From NCBI RefSeq assembly GCF_008326345.1, contig NZ_BJEN01000002.1, positions 496,001-560,000 on the forward strand: a stretch of DNA of 64,000 bases, in the 5' to 3' direction. The notes beneath the pieces were generated by a model that saw only the letters and a list, made by a program, of their open reading frames with translations, made no database searches and was not told the DNA's origin. Each line of letters starts with the position of its first letter. Within the stretch, counting starts at the first letter, position 1. Positions 17,813-27,488 of the stretch are shown piece after piece. The position numbers and the translations under genes were made by a program. This DNA is from Cutibacterium modestum (GTDB lineage Bacteria; Actinomycetota; Actinomycetes; Propionibacteriales; Propionibacteriaceae).

Positions 17813-18102
17813 GCTGTTAGGTCGCTAGCGATCTGGTCGGCGAGTTCCTCGGCACCGACCCCAGTGAGCAGTGGCGTGCCTCGGTAGACTTTGACTGCCT
17901 CATCTGGAGGGGTGATGGCGGTAGTGACGACGATGGCGTCAGGCTGGAAAGTCTCCATTTGAGCGGGGATGTTGGCCGTTTTACATTCCTTCATCGTCGC
18001 GGTGACGACCCGATCGCGCAGCATCCGCTGCAACTTGTTGGCCACTTGGACGGAGGTGGCGATGCCGGTGCCACAGCAGACCAGAATCTTCTTGTTGACC
18101 AT
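17809..18102 (-). CDS. PTS galactitol-family IIB component (copy 2)
   Basis: 97 residues, same length as the copy at 10.8 kb and about half identical, sharing KKILVCCGTGIATSVQV with the phosphocysteine. GAGGAGAGG precedes ATG 18102. First gene of a IIB-IIA pair. The 200-base region upstream contains a direct repeat GTTAGC near 18220-18237 but no clear promoter. Confidence 0.85.
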   Translation of the reverse strand: MVNKKILVCCGTGIATSVQVANKLQRMLRDRVVTATMKECKTANIPAQMETFQPDAIVVTTAITPPDEAVKVYRGTPLLTGVGAEELADQIASDLTA

Positions 18103-18303
18103 CAATGCCTCTCCTCACGTGTATGCCGAACCCACCTCGTCGGCTATTTTGGGGGTGCGGTGACAAAGGAACAACAATACCCCACCTCTAATGCTTCCAT
18201 AGTCGTTCATGTTCAGGCCGTTAGCCAGTGTTAGCGGTAAATCTCACATCATTTTGCGACGAACGTGCATCGAGGTGGGACTTTCGTGGGGAAAATTCCG
18301 TAT

Positions 18304-19296
18304 TTAGGCATTGATCTCACCAGCGATGTCAGTCTCGATCCATCGTCCCAGTTCTTTACCATGCACTCCTTGGGAGAGCAGAAAGACCAGCTTGGCATAG
18401 AGAGCTTCAAGGGTCATGTCATGGGCGCTGATTGCTCCGCCCTCCGTGAGGGCATGACTTGACTGGTATTGACCTAGTTGGACATCAGCTTGCATACATT
18501 GGGATGCGACGACGACGGGGGTACCGGCAGAGATGACGTCGAGGATAGCCTCAACGAAGCCGGGCTCATCGCTGGGGATATTTCCGACCCCAAATGCGCG
18601 CAAGATGACGGCTTCGGGCAAGGGGTCGAGGACTGCGCTGAGGCGTTGAGCGCTGATGCCGGGCGATAGGTCAACGACGAGCACGTCGTGGCGCTGATAC
18701 GGGGCGGGATTGAGCCAGCCGCAGCCTGTCGACGCGTTCTCGCCCCATTGCCACGGTGCACCGGTGCGCGCTAATTGTGGGACAGCGGGGGAGTCGAACC
18801 CGTTATAGGCCCACGAAGAGAGTTTCGTGACGCGATTGCCGCGCAGCAGTTTGTGGCCGAAAAAGACTGCGACCCCATTGAGACGGCCGCTCGTGGCAGC
18901 TCGGAGCGCCCCCGTGACGTTTGGTGCGGCGTCTGTCCCGACTACTCCTAATGAGTACTGTGCTCCGGTGACGACGACCGGCTTGCCGAACTCTGTGAGG
19001 GCGTAGGACAGCGCTGCTGAAGTGTAGGCCAAGGTGTCGGTTCCGTGAAGAACAATAAAAGAGTCGGCGTCGTCGCGGTACTTCCACAGGTCGTCGACAA
19101 TTCGGCGCCAATCATCGGGAGTGGCGTTGGCCGAATCAATGAGATGCTCGAAACTTTGAGTCTCGAAAGCTCCGGCGAGTTCGGTGCCAGATAGTAACTG
19201 GGTAAGCCACCCTGTCAGATCAGCACCCGGAGCCAAACCGTCAGGAGTGGATACCATACCCAAGGTTCCGCCGGTGTAGAGAATGTGGGTTTGCAT
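18304..19296 (-). CDS. ansA: L-asparaginase, cytoplasmic type I
   Basis: 330 residues. Catalytic threonines are in YTGGTLGM (residue ~9) and VLHGTDTLAY (~86). It has no signal peptide, so it acts in the cytoplasm, hydrolysing asparagine to aspartate and ammonia. Its start is three bases after the stop of the permease gene, so it is the second gene of an uptake-and-hydrolysis operon. Confidence 0.92.
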   Translation of the reverse strand: MQTHILYTGGTLGMVSTPDGLAPGADLTGWLTQLLSGTELAGAFETQSFEHLIDSANATPDDWRRIVDDLWKYRDDADSFIVLHGTDTLAYTSAALSYALTEFGKPVVVTGAQYSLGVVGTDAAPNVTGALRAATSGRLNGVAVFFGHKLLRGNRVTKLSSWAYNGFDSPAVPQLARTGAPWQWGENASTGCGWLNPAPYQRHDVLVVDLSPGISAQRLSAVLDPLPEAVILRAFGVGNIPSDEPGFVEAILDVISAGTPVVVASQCMQADVQLGQYQSSHALTEGGAISAHDMTLEALYAKLVFLLSQGVHGKELGRWIETDIAGEINA

Positions 19297-19299
19297 GGT

Positions 19300-20748
19300 T
19301 TACATCCCTTCGTCGCTCGGAACCACATTGTCGAGCAGGTCAGGCTTGATCTTGTCACGCACCGCGTACCACCCGGCGACCATGGCTATTGCGACAATGG
19401 CGAACAGGGCTAACGTCCAGCGCCCCGATTTCGAGGTGAGGTTCGACAGTACGACGATCAGCAGGAAGGCCAGCGAGACGTAGTTCGTGACCGGAGCACC
19501 CGGCATGCGGTATTCCGGTCGGGTCTCCTCGCCCTCCTTGACCGCGCTTACGAAACGAGTATGTGACAACAGCACCATCGCCCACGTGCCGGCGATACCG
19601 ATGCCGGCGAGGTTCATGACGATCTCGAACGCACTATCGGGGAGGAAGGCGTTGAGGGCGACGCCCAGCAGGCCAAGGGCAGCGGTCATGGCGATGCCGC
19701 CGGAAGGCACGTGGTGACGGTTGAGCTTGGCTGCGGCCTTTGGAGCTTCGCCGGCCACCGCCAGCGACCTCAAGGTGCGCCCCGTTGAGTACAGGCCGGC
19801 ATTGAGAGAGCTGAGGGCGGCCGTCAGAACGATGACCTGGATGATGTCGCCAGCATAGGGAATTCCAATTCCGGTGAAGAAGGTGACAAACGGGGACTCA
19901 TTGGTCGAATAAGCAGTGTATGGCAGCACGAGCGCCATCAGAATGATTGAACCGACGTAGAACACGAAAATACGCAGGATCATTGAGTTGATGGCCTTGG
20001 GCAAGATCTTGCTCGCGTCCTTGGTCTCGCCTGCTGCCACGCCGACCATCTCGGTGCCGCCGAAGGCGAAGATCACTCCCAACGTGAGCGCAAAGACCGG
20101 CGCCAGGCCAGCGGGGAAGAACCCGCCATGTCGAGTGATGTTGTGAAATCCTGCCGTATAGTTGCCAACCCGGGCGCCCGCGACAATGGCCCAGATAGCC
20201 GCGATCATGAATAGGACGATGGCGGTCACCTTGATGGCAGCGAACCAGAATTCAGCCTCGCCGAACATCTTCACGCTCAGCATGTTGAGGGCAAACACAA
20301 CGCCGAGGGCGATGAGCGCTAGCACCCATTGCGGGACGGAACGTAGGGCCGTCCAGTAGTGCAGGTACAGCGCCACTGCGGTGATGTCGGCCATTACCGT
20401 CACAGACCAGTCGAGGAAGAAGAACCATCCGGTGGCGTAGGCGCCCTTCTCGCCCATGAACTCACGCGCGTAGGACACGAAGGCACCCGAGGATGGGCGA
20501 CGAATGGCCATTTCACCGAGGGCTCTTACCATGAGGAAGGCGAAAATGCCGCAGACGGCGTAGCTGATTGCCAATCCGGGGCCGCCTTGGGCAATGCGTC
20601 CGCCGGTCCCTAGGAACAGGCCGGTGCCGATTGAGCCGCCGATGGCGATCATCTGCAGGTGCCTATTCCTTAAGGCCTTGTTGTAGCCACTATCCCCCTT
20701 GTCAACGGTGGTGCTGGTCTGCGGGGTAACAGGATTACCTTCCTGCAT
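19300..20748 (-). CDS. ansP: Amino acid permease (APC family), probable asparagine permease
   Basis: 482 residues with twelve predicted transmembrane helices. The AAT-family signature IAIGGSIGTGLFLGTG is at residues ~34-49, then GPGLAISY. The family includes the AnsP, GabP and CycA proton symporters; asparagine is inferred from the asparaginase gene three bases downstream. A minus-strand promoter is visible 80-100 bases upstream. Confidence 0.85.
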   Translation of the reverse strand: MQEGNPVTPQTSTTVDKGDSGYNKALRNRHLQMIAIGGSIGTGLFLGTGGRIAQGGPGLAISYAVCGIFAFLMVRALGEMAIRRPSSGAFVSYAREFMGEKGAYATGWFFFLDWSVTVMADITAVALYLHYWTALRSVPQWVLALIALGVVFALNMLSVKMFGEAEFWFAAIKVTAIVLFMIAAIWAIVAGARVGNYTAGFHNITRHGGFFPAGLAPVFALTLGVIFAFGGTEMVGVAAGETKDASKILPKAINSMILRIFVFYVGSIILMALVLPYTAYSTNESPFVTFFTGIGIPYAGDIIQVIVLTAALSSLNAGLYSTGRTLRSLAVAGEAPKAAAKLNRHHVPSGGIAMTAALGLLGVALNAFLPDSAFEIVMNLAGIGIAGTWAMVLLSHTRFVSAVKEGEETRPEYRMPGAPVTNYVSLAFLLIVVLSNLTSKSGRWTLALFAIVAIAMVAGWYAVRDKIKPDLLDNVVPSDEGM

Positions 20749-20823
20749 GGGAACCTCCTCGTGACGATAGCGCCCCGGTCTAGCACGGGAATGCTAGCGC
20801 CGCGACAGGGCCACTCTGCACTG

Positions 20824-20851
20824 AGGATAAGTAGCTTTACAACCGGATCAA
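20824..20851 (-). promoter_or_regulatory. Putative promoter of ansP-ansA
   Basis: On the minus strand TTGATC (20851-20846) and TATCCT (20829-20824) are spaced by 16 bases, upstream of ansP. Confidence 0.5.
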
Positions 20852-21004
20852 AAAGAGTGGGACGGTTGAATTATCAGCGTCACCGTGTGGTAAGGCCCCG
20901 TCCGATGAGGCGGACCATCCCGACGTCACAGACCCAGCTGATCGAAGTCGCAGGATCGGGGGCAAGGTGTCAAAGAAACGAAGGAGAAAGGATAGCGACG
21001 AGAA

Positions 21005-21049
21005 ATCGACGGTCTATGTTCTGGCCGTTTCAGAACATAGACCGTCGAT
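21005..21049. repeat. Perfect 19-bp inverted repeat, 7-base loop
   Basis: Arms ATCGACGGTCTATGTTCTG (21005-21023) and its exact complement (21031-21049). It lies 71 bases beyond the glyA stop; on the minus strand it is followed by TTTCT, so a glyA terminator is the simplest reading, but the stem is unusually long and AT-mixed for this genome. Confidence 0.85.
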
Positions 21050-21119
21050 CGAAAACGGTGTTGAATTTGTGTGGGGTAGATACCTGGTTAGGTGCTCCCG
21101 AAACTAGGACTGGGTATCG

Positions 21120-22589
21120 TCAGGCAAGGTCCAATCCTGGGTAGAGCGGGAAGCTACCCAGCAACTCGTCGGCAGCGTCATGGACCCTCTGAGCCACTCC
21201 GTCCGTAATGTGGTATTTGGCCTTGCCAGGCTTGCCAGTGGAGGACGTCAGCGGGGTGGTGGCCTTCAATGTGGTGACGATGAGTTCGGCAACCTGATCG
21301 AATTCGTCGGATCCGAATCCGCGAGAGGTCAGTGCCGGGGTGCCGATGCGAATGCCAGAGGTGTACCAGGCGCCGTTCGGGTCGGCCGGGATCGAGTTGC
21401 GGTTCGTGACCACGCCTGCGTCCAGCAGGGCGGCCTCAGCCTGGCGTCCGGCCAGTCCGAAGCTCGTGGTGACGTCAAGCAGGTTGATGTGGTTGTCAGT
21501 CCCGTTAGTGATGAGCTTGACGCCACGCTTCATAAGCCCCTCGGCCAGGGCCTTCGAATTGTCCGCGACGCGCCGAGCGTAGTCGCGGAAGGCCTGAGTG
21601 CGGGCTTCTGCCAAGGCGACGGCCTTGGCAGCCATGACGTGGGACAGTGGGCCACCGAGCACCATCGGGCAACCGCGGTCGACGTCGTCAGCGTAGTCCT
21701 TGGTAGTCAGAACCATGCCGCCGCGCGGGCCACGCAGGGACTTGTGGGTTGTCGTCGTCACAATCTGGGCGTGCGGGACAGGGTCCTCGTCGCCGGTGAA
21801 AACCTTGCCAGCAACCAGTCCAGCGAAGTGGGCCATATCGACCATGAGCACAGCACCGACTTCGTCAGCAATCTCGCGCATCTTCGCGAAGTTCACCCGG
21901 CGCGGGTAGGCGGAGTATCCGGCGACGATGACGAGCGGCTTAAACTCGCGGGCTAGCTCTGCGACCTTGTCGTAGTCGAGCAGACCGGTTTGCGGATCGG
22001 TGCCGTAGGAGCGCTGATCGAACATCTTTCCGGAGATGTTAGGACGGAAACCATGAGTGAGGTGGCCTCCAGTGTCGAGACTCATACCGATAGCTCGCTG
22101 GTCGTTGAAACGGTGGCGCAGTGTATCCCAGTCTTCCTGGGTCAAGTCGTTGACGGTGCGGGCACTAAACTCGGCTAGAGCTGGGGTTTCGATGTGGTGG
22201 GTGAGGATCGTCCAGTAGGCGGTGAGGTTGGCGTCAATACCTGAGTGGGGCTGAACGTAGGCGTGGTCCGCGCCGAACAAAGCGCATGCATGCTCTGCGG
22301 CGATCGTCTCGACGGAATCAACGTTCTGGCAGCCAGCGTAAAACCGATGGCCAGCAGTACCTTCGGCGTATTTGTCAGAAAGCCACGTGCCCATGGTCGC
22401 CAGTACTGGCAAGGATGCGTAGTTCTCCGAAGCGATAAGCTTGAGGAAGTGACGCTGGTCAGTGAGCTCAGCACGGGTGGCTTCTGCAATCCGCGGCTCG
22501 ACTTGCGCAATCGCATCGAGCATGGTGCGGTAGGCCGGGGCTAGCTTCTCGGCAATGTCACGGGCGGTGGGATCGACGGCGCTGGTCAC
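21120..22589 (-). CDS. glyA: Serine hydroxymethyltransferase (long form)
   Basis: 489 residues, about 60-70 more than the common bacterial form. It converts serine and glycine using tetrahydrofolate and PLP. The Schiff-base lysine is in [29 protein letters not shown] and [13 protein letters not shown] are intact. The extra length includes an insert at roughly residues 135-175 containing [15 protein letters not shown], as in other long-form enzymes. Transcribed alone. Confidence 0.95.
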   Translation of the reverse strand: MTSAVDPTARDIAEKLAPAYRTMLDAIAQVEPRIAEATRAELTDQRHFLKLIASENYASLPVLATMGTWLSDKYAEGTAGHRFYAGCQNVDSVETIAAEHACALFGADHAYVQPHSGIDANLTAYWTILTHHIETPALAEFSARTVNDLTQEDWDTLRHRFNDQRAIGMSLDTGGHLTHGFRPNISGKMFDQRSYGTDPQTGLLDYDKVAELAREFKPLVIVAGYSAYPRRVNFAKMREIADEVGAVLMVDMAHFAGLVAGKVFTGDEDPVPHAQIVTTTTHKSLRGPRGGMVLTTKDYADDVDRGCPMVLGGPLSHVMAAKAVALAEARTQAFRDYARRVADNSKALAEGLMKRGVKLITNGTDNHINLLDVTTSFGLAGRQAEAALLDAGVVTNRNSIPADPNGAWYTSGIRIGTPALTSRGFGSDEFDQVAELIVTTLKATTPLTSSTGKPGKAKYHITDGVAQRVHDAADELLGSFPLYPGLDLA

Positions 22590-22665
22590 GGATGGCTCCT
22601 GTCATGACGGGATGGTAGGCACGAATCTACTCGTCCCTGGATCCACTCGTGGGCAGGGACCAAAA

Positions 22666-22694
22666 GGACGGCGAGCCAGTCAGGCTCGCCGTCC
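22666..22694 (-). terminator. Intrinsic terminator of eda-kdgK
   Basis: GGACGGCGAGCC pairs perfectly with GGCTCGCCGTCC across five bases; on the minus strand it is followed by TTTT. It lies 24 bases past the kdgK stop. Confidence 0.92.
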
Positions 22695-22717
22695 AGTGTG
22701 AGTCCGGAATCGATCGA

Positions 22718-23818
22718 TCAGCGCTTCACTCGGGCGGAACCTCCGGCAGCGAGGTTCTCCACCTCGGAGCGGGTAGCCATCGACGTATCGCCGGGAGTTG
22801 TCATTGCCAGAGCGCCGTGGGCGGCTCCCCACTCGACGGCCTTCTGCAGACCTCCCGTCTCCATGAGACCAGCCACCAGGCCAGCAGCGAAGGAATCGCC
22901 ACCACCAACGCGGTCGAGTATTTCTAGGTCGGGGCGTTCCACTGAGCGAACCAAACCGGTGCCCTTGGACCACGCGATAGCTGACCAGTCATTGCGGCTA
23001 GCAGTACGTACCTGGCGCAGGGTGGTGGAGACGACGGAAATGTTTGGTAACTCCTCGACGACCTTGTCAATCATGGCAGCATATGAGTCGACGTCGAGGT
23101 GGGAGAGGTTCTCGTCGTTGCCCTCCACTTCGAATCCCAGACACGCCGTGAAATCCTCCTCGTTACCGATCATGACGTCGACCAAACTAGCTAATTCGCG
23201 ATTGACGCGGCGGGCTTCCTCCTGGCCGCCGATCGACTTCCACAGGCTGGGGCGGTAGTTGAGGTCGTAGGAGATGATCGTGCCATTGGCGTGGGCAGCC
23301 TCCATGACGGCCTTGGCGGTCTGGGCGCTGGTCTCCGACAGGGCGGTGTAGATGCCGCCGGTGTGCAGCCAACGCACTCCCAATTCTCCGAAGAGACAGT
23401 CGAGGTCGATGTCCTCAGCGCGCAGTTGGCTGGCCGCTGTGTGGCCACGGTCCGAGACACCGACGGCGCCGCGAACTCCGAAACCGCGCTCGGTGAAGTT
23501 GAGTCCGGTGCGCACCGTGCGGCCGACTCCGTCAGAAGGCACCCAGGTGATGAACTGGTCGTCGACTCCGCCGGCGGTGATGAGGTCGCCGACGAGGTGG
23601 CCGACCGGGTCGTCGACCAGACCGGTGATGACGGCGGCACGCTTGCCGAAGACGCGGGACAGGCCACGGCCGACGTTGTACTCGCCACCGCCCTCCCAGA
23701 CGTCGAAGGATTTAGCGGTGCGGATGCGACGTTCGCGTGGGTCGAGGCGTAACATCACCTCACCAAGGGAGACGATGTCGTAACGGCACCGATCTGCGGG
23801 ACGAAGTGTGATGCTCAT
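22718..23818 (-). CDS. kdgK: PfkB-family sugar kinase, probable 2-dehydro-3-deoxygluconate kinase
   Basis: 366 residues. The N-terminus DIVSLGEVMLRLDP and the catalytic GGGDSFAAGL motif define PfkB kinases; EGGGEYNVGRGLSRVFG is the substrate-side glycine motif. It is expected to phosphorylate KDG to KDPG, because the gene before it encodes KDPG aldolase and the two overlap by four bases. The product would then be split to pyruvate and glyceraldehyde 3-phosphate. It ends at a strong terminator. Confidence 0.86.
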   Translation of the reverse strand: MSITLRPADRCRYDIVSLGEVMLRLDPRERRIRTAKSFDVWEGGGEYNVGRGLSRVFGKRAAVITGLVDDPVGHLVGDLITAGGVDDQFITWVPSDGVGRTVRTGLNFTERGFGVRGAVGVSDRGHTAASQLRAEDIDLDCLFGELGVRWLHTGGIYTALSETSAQTAKAVMEAAHANGTIISYDLNYRPSLWKSIGGQEEARRVNRELASLVDVMIGNEEDFTACLGFEVEGNDENLSHLDVDSYAAMIDKVVEELPNISVVSTTLRQVRTASRNDWSAIAWSKGTGLVRSVERPDLEILDRVGGGDSFAAGLVAGLMETGGLQKAVEWGAAHGALAMTTPGDTSMATRSEVENLAAGGSARVKR

Positions 23819-24462
23819 GACTGCTCCTCGACGATGCTGTGGGCACTGCGGGCGGCCTCGCGTGCCAGGTTGGCGATGGTTCGGTTGTCCCGGGCGGCGA
23901 CGGCGTCGGCCGGGGTGAGCCAGGTGCCTCCGACGGCAGGAATGTTGGGCCGGGAGAGGAAGTCCGCCAGGTTGTGCGGCTTGACACCACCGGTGGGAAC
24001 GAAGCGCAGGTTGGGGAAGGGGCCATCGAGCGACGCGATCGTGGTCGCGCCACCGAAGTTGCCGGCCGGGAAGAACTTGAAGGTGTCCAGTCCCATGTCG
24101 ATTCCGGCCATGATCTCGGTCGGGGTGATGACTCCCGGCAGGACGGGGATGTCATGGTGACGGCAGCGGTCGACGACCTCGCGGGACAGGCCAGGGGCGA
24201 CGACGAACGTCGTTCCTGCGCTCACCGCCTCGTCAACCTGACGGGCATTGATGACGGTTCCGGCTCCGACCATGACGCGTCCGTCCTTGGCCATCGACTC
24301 GATGGCGGCGGGTGCGGCGTCGGTACGGAAGGTGACCTCGGCGACGGGAAGTCCACCGTCGACGAGACCGTCGGTGACGGCCGGGGCGGTGGCGGCGTCA
24401 TGGATGACGACCACTGGGATGACGAGATTCGCCAGGACTTTGTCGAGTGCTTCGTTGCTCAC
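23815..24462 (-). CDS. eda: KDPG/KHG aldolase
   Basis: 215 residues, TIM barrel. VIPVVVIHDAATA at the start; the catalytic Glu in LPVAEVTFRT (about residue 42), GAGTVIN and the Schiff-base Lys in FKFFPAGNFGG are intact. It cleaves 2-keto-3-deoxy-6-phosphogluconate. First gene of the eda-kdgK operon; the divergent promoter region to its right carries a perfect LacI-type palindrome. Confidence 0.93.
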   Translation of the reverse strand: MSNEALDKVLANLVIPVVVIHDAATAPAVTDGLVDGGLPVAEVTFRTDAAPAAIESMAKDGRVMVGAGTVINARQVDEAVSAGTTFVVAPGLSREVVDRCRHHDIPVLPGVITPTEIMAGIDMGLDTFKFFPAGNFGGATTIASLDGPFPNLRFVPTGGVKPHNLADFLSRPNIPAVGGTWLTPADAVAARDNRTIANLAREAARSAHSIVEEQS

Positions 24463-24593
24463 TTGTGATCTCCGACGTTGGGGGTTTGTGTCAATTGTTG
24501 TTCCGGAGGGGGAGGGGGTGGCGAGGCCTTGCCATCGTTTCCCGTCGATTTTGTCGAAAGCGTGGCAGTCTCTCCGATCCGCTCAAATACTAG

Positions 24594-24609
24594 CGGCAAG
24601 CGCTTGCCG
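24594..24609. promoter_or_regulatory. LacI-type operator between eda and the SDR operon
   Basis: CGGCAAGCGCTTGCCG is a perfect 16-base palindrome with the LacI/GalR core (AA-N-CG-N-TT). On the minus strand TAGTAT (24592-24587), a -10-like hexamer for eda, lies immediately downstream, so a bound repressor would block the eda promoter. The related site at 32905 flanks the lyase. Confidence 0.75.
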
Positions 24610-24664
24610 AAGCTGGTCTTGACAGGAATAATGAACGCCACGGACACACGACGAGGGAGTCGGC

Positions 24665-25441
24665 ATGACGAAGGTTGCGCTCATCACCGGAGGAAACCGT
24701 GGCATCGGTCTGGCTATCAGCAAGGCCATGCTGCAGCAGGGATACGCGGTGCAGATCCTGTCACGAAGCGAGTTAGCGCCGGAGGTGCTGACGGAGCTGC
24801 AAGGTCTAAGCGAGGTTGGTCACACCAGTGGCGACGTCTCCGATCTGACCGCTCATCAGCGATTCATCGGTGACGCACTGGACCGCTGGGGTCGCATCGA
24901 CGTCCTCGTCAACAATGCCGGCGTGGCTCCGACCAGCCGTGACGACATCCTTGACGCCACCGTCGAGTCCTTTGACCGGGTGCTGGGGATCAACCTGCGC
25001 GGGCCCTACTTCCTCACCCAGGCCGTCGCCCGTCAGCTCATCGCCCAACGGGGTGACGGCACCACCGACACCACTGACGGGATCGTCGGGGCTATCGTCA
25101 ACGTGGCTTCCTGCTCCTCGACGATGGTCAGCTTCAACCGCGGCGAGTACTGCATCTCCAAGGCTGGGGTCTCGATGGCAACCCAGCTCTGGGCCGCGCG
25201 ACTCGCTCCGGAGGGGATCCTCGTCAATGAGGTGCGTCCAGGCGTCATCGCCACCGAGATGACGGCCGGGGTCAAGGAGAAGTATGACCGCCAGTTCGCC
25301 GAGGGGCTCGCGCCGATGCCACGCTGGGGCCGTCCCGAGGACGTCGCTGCAGCTGTCGTCAACCTGGTCATCGGATCGATGAGGTACTCCGTCGGTGAAG
25401 TCATCAATGTCGACGGCGGCATGCACATCGCGAGGTTGTGA
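24665..25441 (+). CDS. SDR oxidoreductase, possible KduD-type ketouronate reductase
   Basis: 258 residues. TGGNRGIG at 9-16, NNAG near 84-87, and catalytic Tyr/Lys in RGEYCISKAG; the C-terminal VINVDGGMHI is typical of SDRs. Given kdgK and eda divergently adjacent, a likely role is the last reduction that makes KDG from unsaturated uronate (KduD/DhuD-type). This is inference; 3-ketoacyl reductase-like enzymes look the same. GAGGGAG precedes the start. The stop is one base before the flavoprotein start. Confidence 0.78.
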   Translation: MTKVALITGGNRGIGLAISKAMLQQGYAVQILSRSELAPEVLTELQGLSEVGHTSGDVSDLTAHQRFIGDALDRWGRIDVLVNNAGVAPTSRDDILDATVESFDRVLGINLRGPYFLTQAVARQLIAQRGDGTTDTTDGIVGAIVNVASCSSTMVSFNRGEYCISKAGVSMATQLWAARLAPEGILVNEVRPGVIATEMTAGVKEKYDRQFAEGLAPMPRWGRPEDVAAAVVNLVIGSMRYSVGEVINVDGGMHIARL

Positions 25442-25442
25442 G

Positions 25443-27464
25443 ATGGACCTGCCCACCATGCACCTTGCCGGGCTCGACGTCCCGGTCGCCAGCGTCAACA
25501 CCGTCGTTGTCGGGACCGGATCGGCCGGGTATTGTGCGGCAGACCGGCTGGCCCAGTTCGGACAGCACGACGTCCTCGTCATTGCAGACACCATCAATGC
25601 CGGAGCCTCGCGAAATGCTGGCTCCGACAAGCAGACCTATTACAAGCTGACCCTGGCCGGAGACGGACCGGACTCGGTGGGAGAGATGGCCCGCATCCTC
25701 TTCGACGGGGGAGCGATGGACGGCGACATCGCCCTGACGGAGGCAGCGCTCTCGGCGCGGTGCTTCTACAACCTGGTAGAGGCTGGTGTCGAATTCCCTA
25801 GTGACCGTCACGGACAGTTTATCGGTTACAAGACTGACCACGACCCCCGGCAGCGAGCGACCTCGGTGGGGCCCTTCACCTCGAAGTCGATGGTTGAGCA
25901 TCTTGAGGAACGGGTGCGCTCCCGGGGGACCGAGATCGTCGGTGGGGTGCGGGTCGTCGACCTCATCGTCGATCGTTCGGGAGAGATCCCTCGCTGCGTC
26001 GGCCTTCTCGGGCTGCGACGTGACGTAGTCGCCGACCAGGGGTGTCCGTTCATTCTGATTGCCGCACGCAATGTCGTCCTGGCCACCGGCGGACCCGCCG
26101 GAATGTTCGCCGACTCGGTGTGGCCGCACGGTCAGTGGGGTGCCACAGGTGCCGCCTTGCGCGCCGGAGCCGTCGGCCACAACCTGCCCGAGTTCCAGTT
26201 CGGGCTGGCCTCCCTGAGACCTCGTTGGAACGTGTCGGGGACCTATATGCAGGTGGTTCCTGCCTTTGTCTCGGTGGGCCCCGACGGCACCGAGCACGAC
26301 TTCCTGGCCGAGGTCATCGACGATCCGGGCGCGCTCACCAGCCTCATCTTCCGCAAGGGTTACCAGTGGCCCTTCGACATCGACAAGGTCCATGACGGTT
26401 CCAGCCTCATCGACATCCTCACCTACCGCGAGACGGTGATGCGAGGACGTCGGGTCTTCCTCGACTTCCGCATCAACCAGCCGAGCTGGGATCCGAATCT
26501 GCTTGACGACGAGGCTCGCGGATACCTGGAGTCTGCAGGTGTGCTCGGCTTAGAGACGCCGGTCGAGCGTCTGCAGCACATGAACCAGCCGGCCTACGAG
26601 TTCTACCTCAACCGCAATCCGGGTATCGATCTGGCCGCCGATCGCCTCGAGATCGGCGTGTGTGCTCAGCACAACAACGGCGGGATTGACGTCGATCTGT
26701 GGTGGCGATCCTCCATCGCCGGCCTGTTTCCGGTGGGAGAGGCTGCCGGAGCCCATGGGGTGGCGCGTCCAGGCGGTGCTGCCCTCAACTCGGCCCAGGT
26801 CGGGGCAACGAGGGCAGCCCAGTGGATCGCGGCCCGAGAGCAGGGTGCTGCTCGCGCTGACGAGGGCTGGCAGGAGTTGGCCGGTGATGCTTTGCAGAAG
26901 GCGCGGAGCCTTCTCGAGGCAGCCTGTGGACGCGAGGAATCCTCAGGGGTTCTGATCGATGATGTGCTGATGGAGTCCACCCGTGCAATGAGCGACAATG
27001 CCGGGCTTGTGCGGTCTCGTCAGGGCCTTGAGGAGCTGGCAAGGAACGTCGCCGAATGGCGTCGTCGGGTTGTCGATGAATGTGTCGTCGACCCGACGAG
27101 CAGACGCAGCGTCGACAGGCTCTTCCTGGTCCGTGACATCCTCGACGTCCAGGCCGTTTACGTGGCCGCCATGCTCGACCATCTTGATCATGGGGTGGGC
27201 TCGCGCGGATCGGTCCTCTACACCGACCCCGACGGTGATCTGCCGGTCTCATGGTGGAACGACGGCGCCGACCTCGACGTCGAGGAGATCTTCCGGCACC
27301 GTCTGGACTCCAAGGCCCATCACGGCGTCACCCAGCGTGTGTCCGTCGACGCCGTTGGGGAGGCCATCCACGCGCATTGGGGTCCGGTGCGTCCCATCCC
27401 GACCGAGGACGAGTTCTTGGAGAACGTCTGGAAGACCTACCGGGTCGATCACAACATCCACTGA
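25443..27464 (+). CDS. FAD-dependent oxidoreductase, fumarate reductase flavoprotein-like
   Basis: 673 residues. The FAD dinucleotide motif VVVGTGSAGYCAADRLA lies near residues 21-37, NAGSDKQTYYKLTLAGDG follows, and the C-terminal FAD site VGEAAGAHGVARPGGAALN is intact. The architecture is that of the SDH/FRD flavoprotein family, with a C-terminal helical region of ~150 residues. No iron-sulfur or membrane partner is encoded nearby, so it may work on a sugar-derived acid. Substrate unknown. Second gene of the SDR-flavoprotein-ThuA operon. Confidence 0.8.
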   Translation: MDLPTMHLAGLDVPVASVNTVVVGTGSAGYCAADRLAQFGQHDVLVIADTINAGASRNAGSDKQTYYKLTLAGDGPDSVGEMARILFDGGAMDGDIALTEAALSARCFYNLVEAGVEFPSDRHGQFIGYKTDHDPRQRATSVGPFTSKSMVEHLEERVRSRGTEIVGGVRVVDLIVDRSGEIPRCVGLLGLRRDVVADQGCPFILIAARNVVLATGGPAGMFADSVWPHGQWGATGAALRAGAVGHNLPEFQFGLASLRPRWNVSGTYMQVVPAFVSVGPDGTEHDFLAEVIDDPGALTSLIFRKGYQWPFDIDKVHDGSSLIDILTYRETVMRGRRVFLDFRINQPSWDPNLLDDEARGYLESAGVLGLETPVERLQHMNQPAYEFYLNRNPGIDLAADRLEIGVCAQHNNGGIDVDLWWRSSIAGLFPVGEAAGAHGVARPGGAALNSAQVGATRAAQWIAAREQGAARADEGWQELAGDALQKARSLLEAACGREESSGVLIDDVLMESTRAMSDNAGLVRSRQGLEELARNVAEWRRRVVDECVVDPTSRRSVDRLFLVRDILDVQAVYVAAMLDHLDHGVGSRGSVLYTDPDGDLPVSWWNDGADLDVEEIFRHRLDSKAHHGVTQRVSVDAVGEAIHAHWGPVRPIPTEDEFLENVWKTYRVDHNIH

Positions 27465-27488
27465 CCGCCCACTCGATGAGGAGACATC

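Larger units (their letters stand above)
20749..21119. other. 371-base gene-free region between ansP and glyA
   Basis: No open frame with coding character was found. It holds a CTAGC/GCTAG dyad at about 20785-20801, the ansP promoter, and the large inverted repeat at 21005-21049. No riboswitch fold was recognised by eye. Confidence 0.6.

Noticed and set aside
20749-21119. Possible riboswitch or small RNA between ansP and glyA
   Set aside because: No recognised aptamer consensus could be matched by eye; only the promoter and the large inverted repeat are supported.
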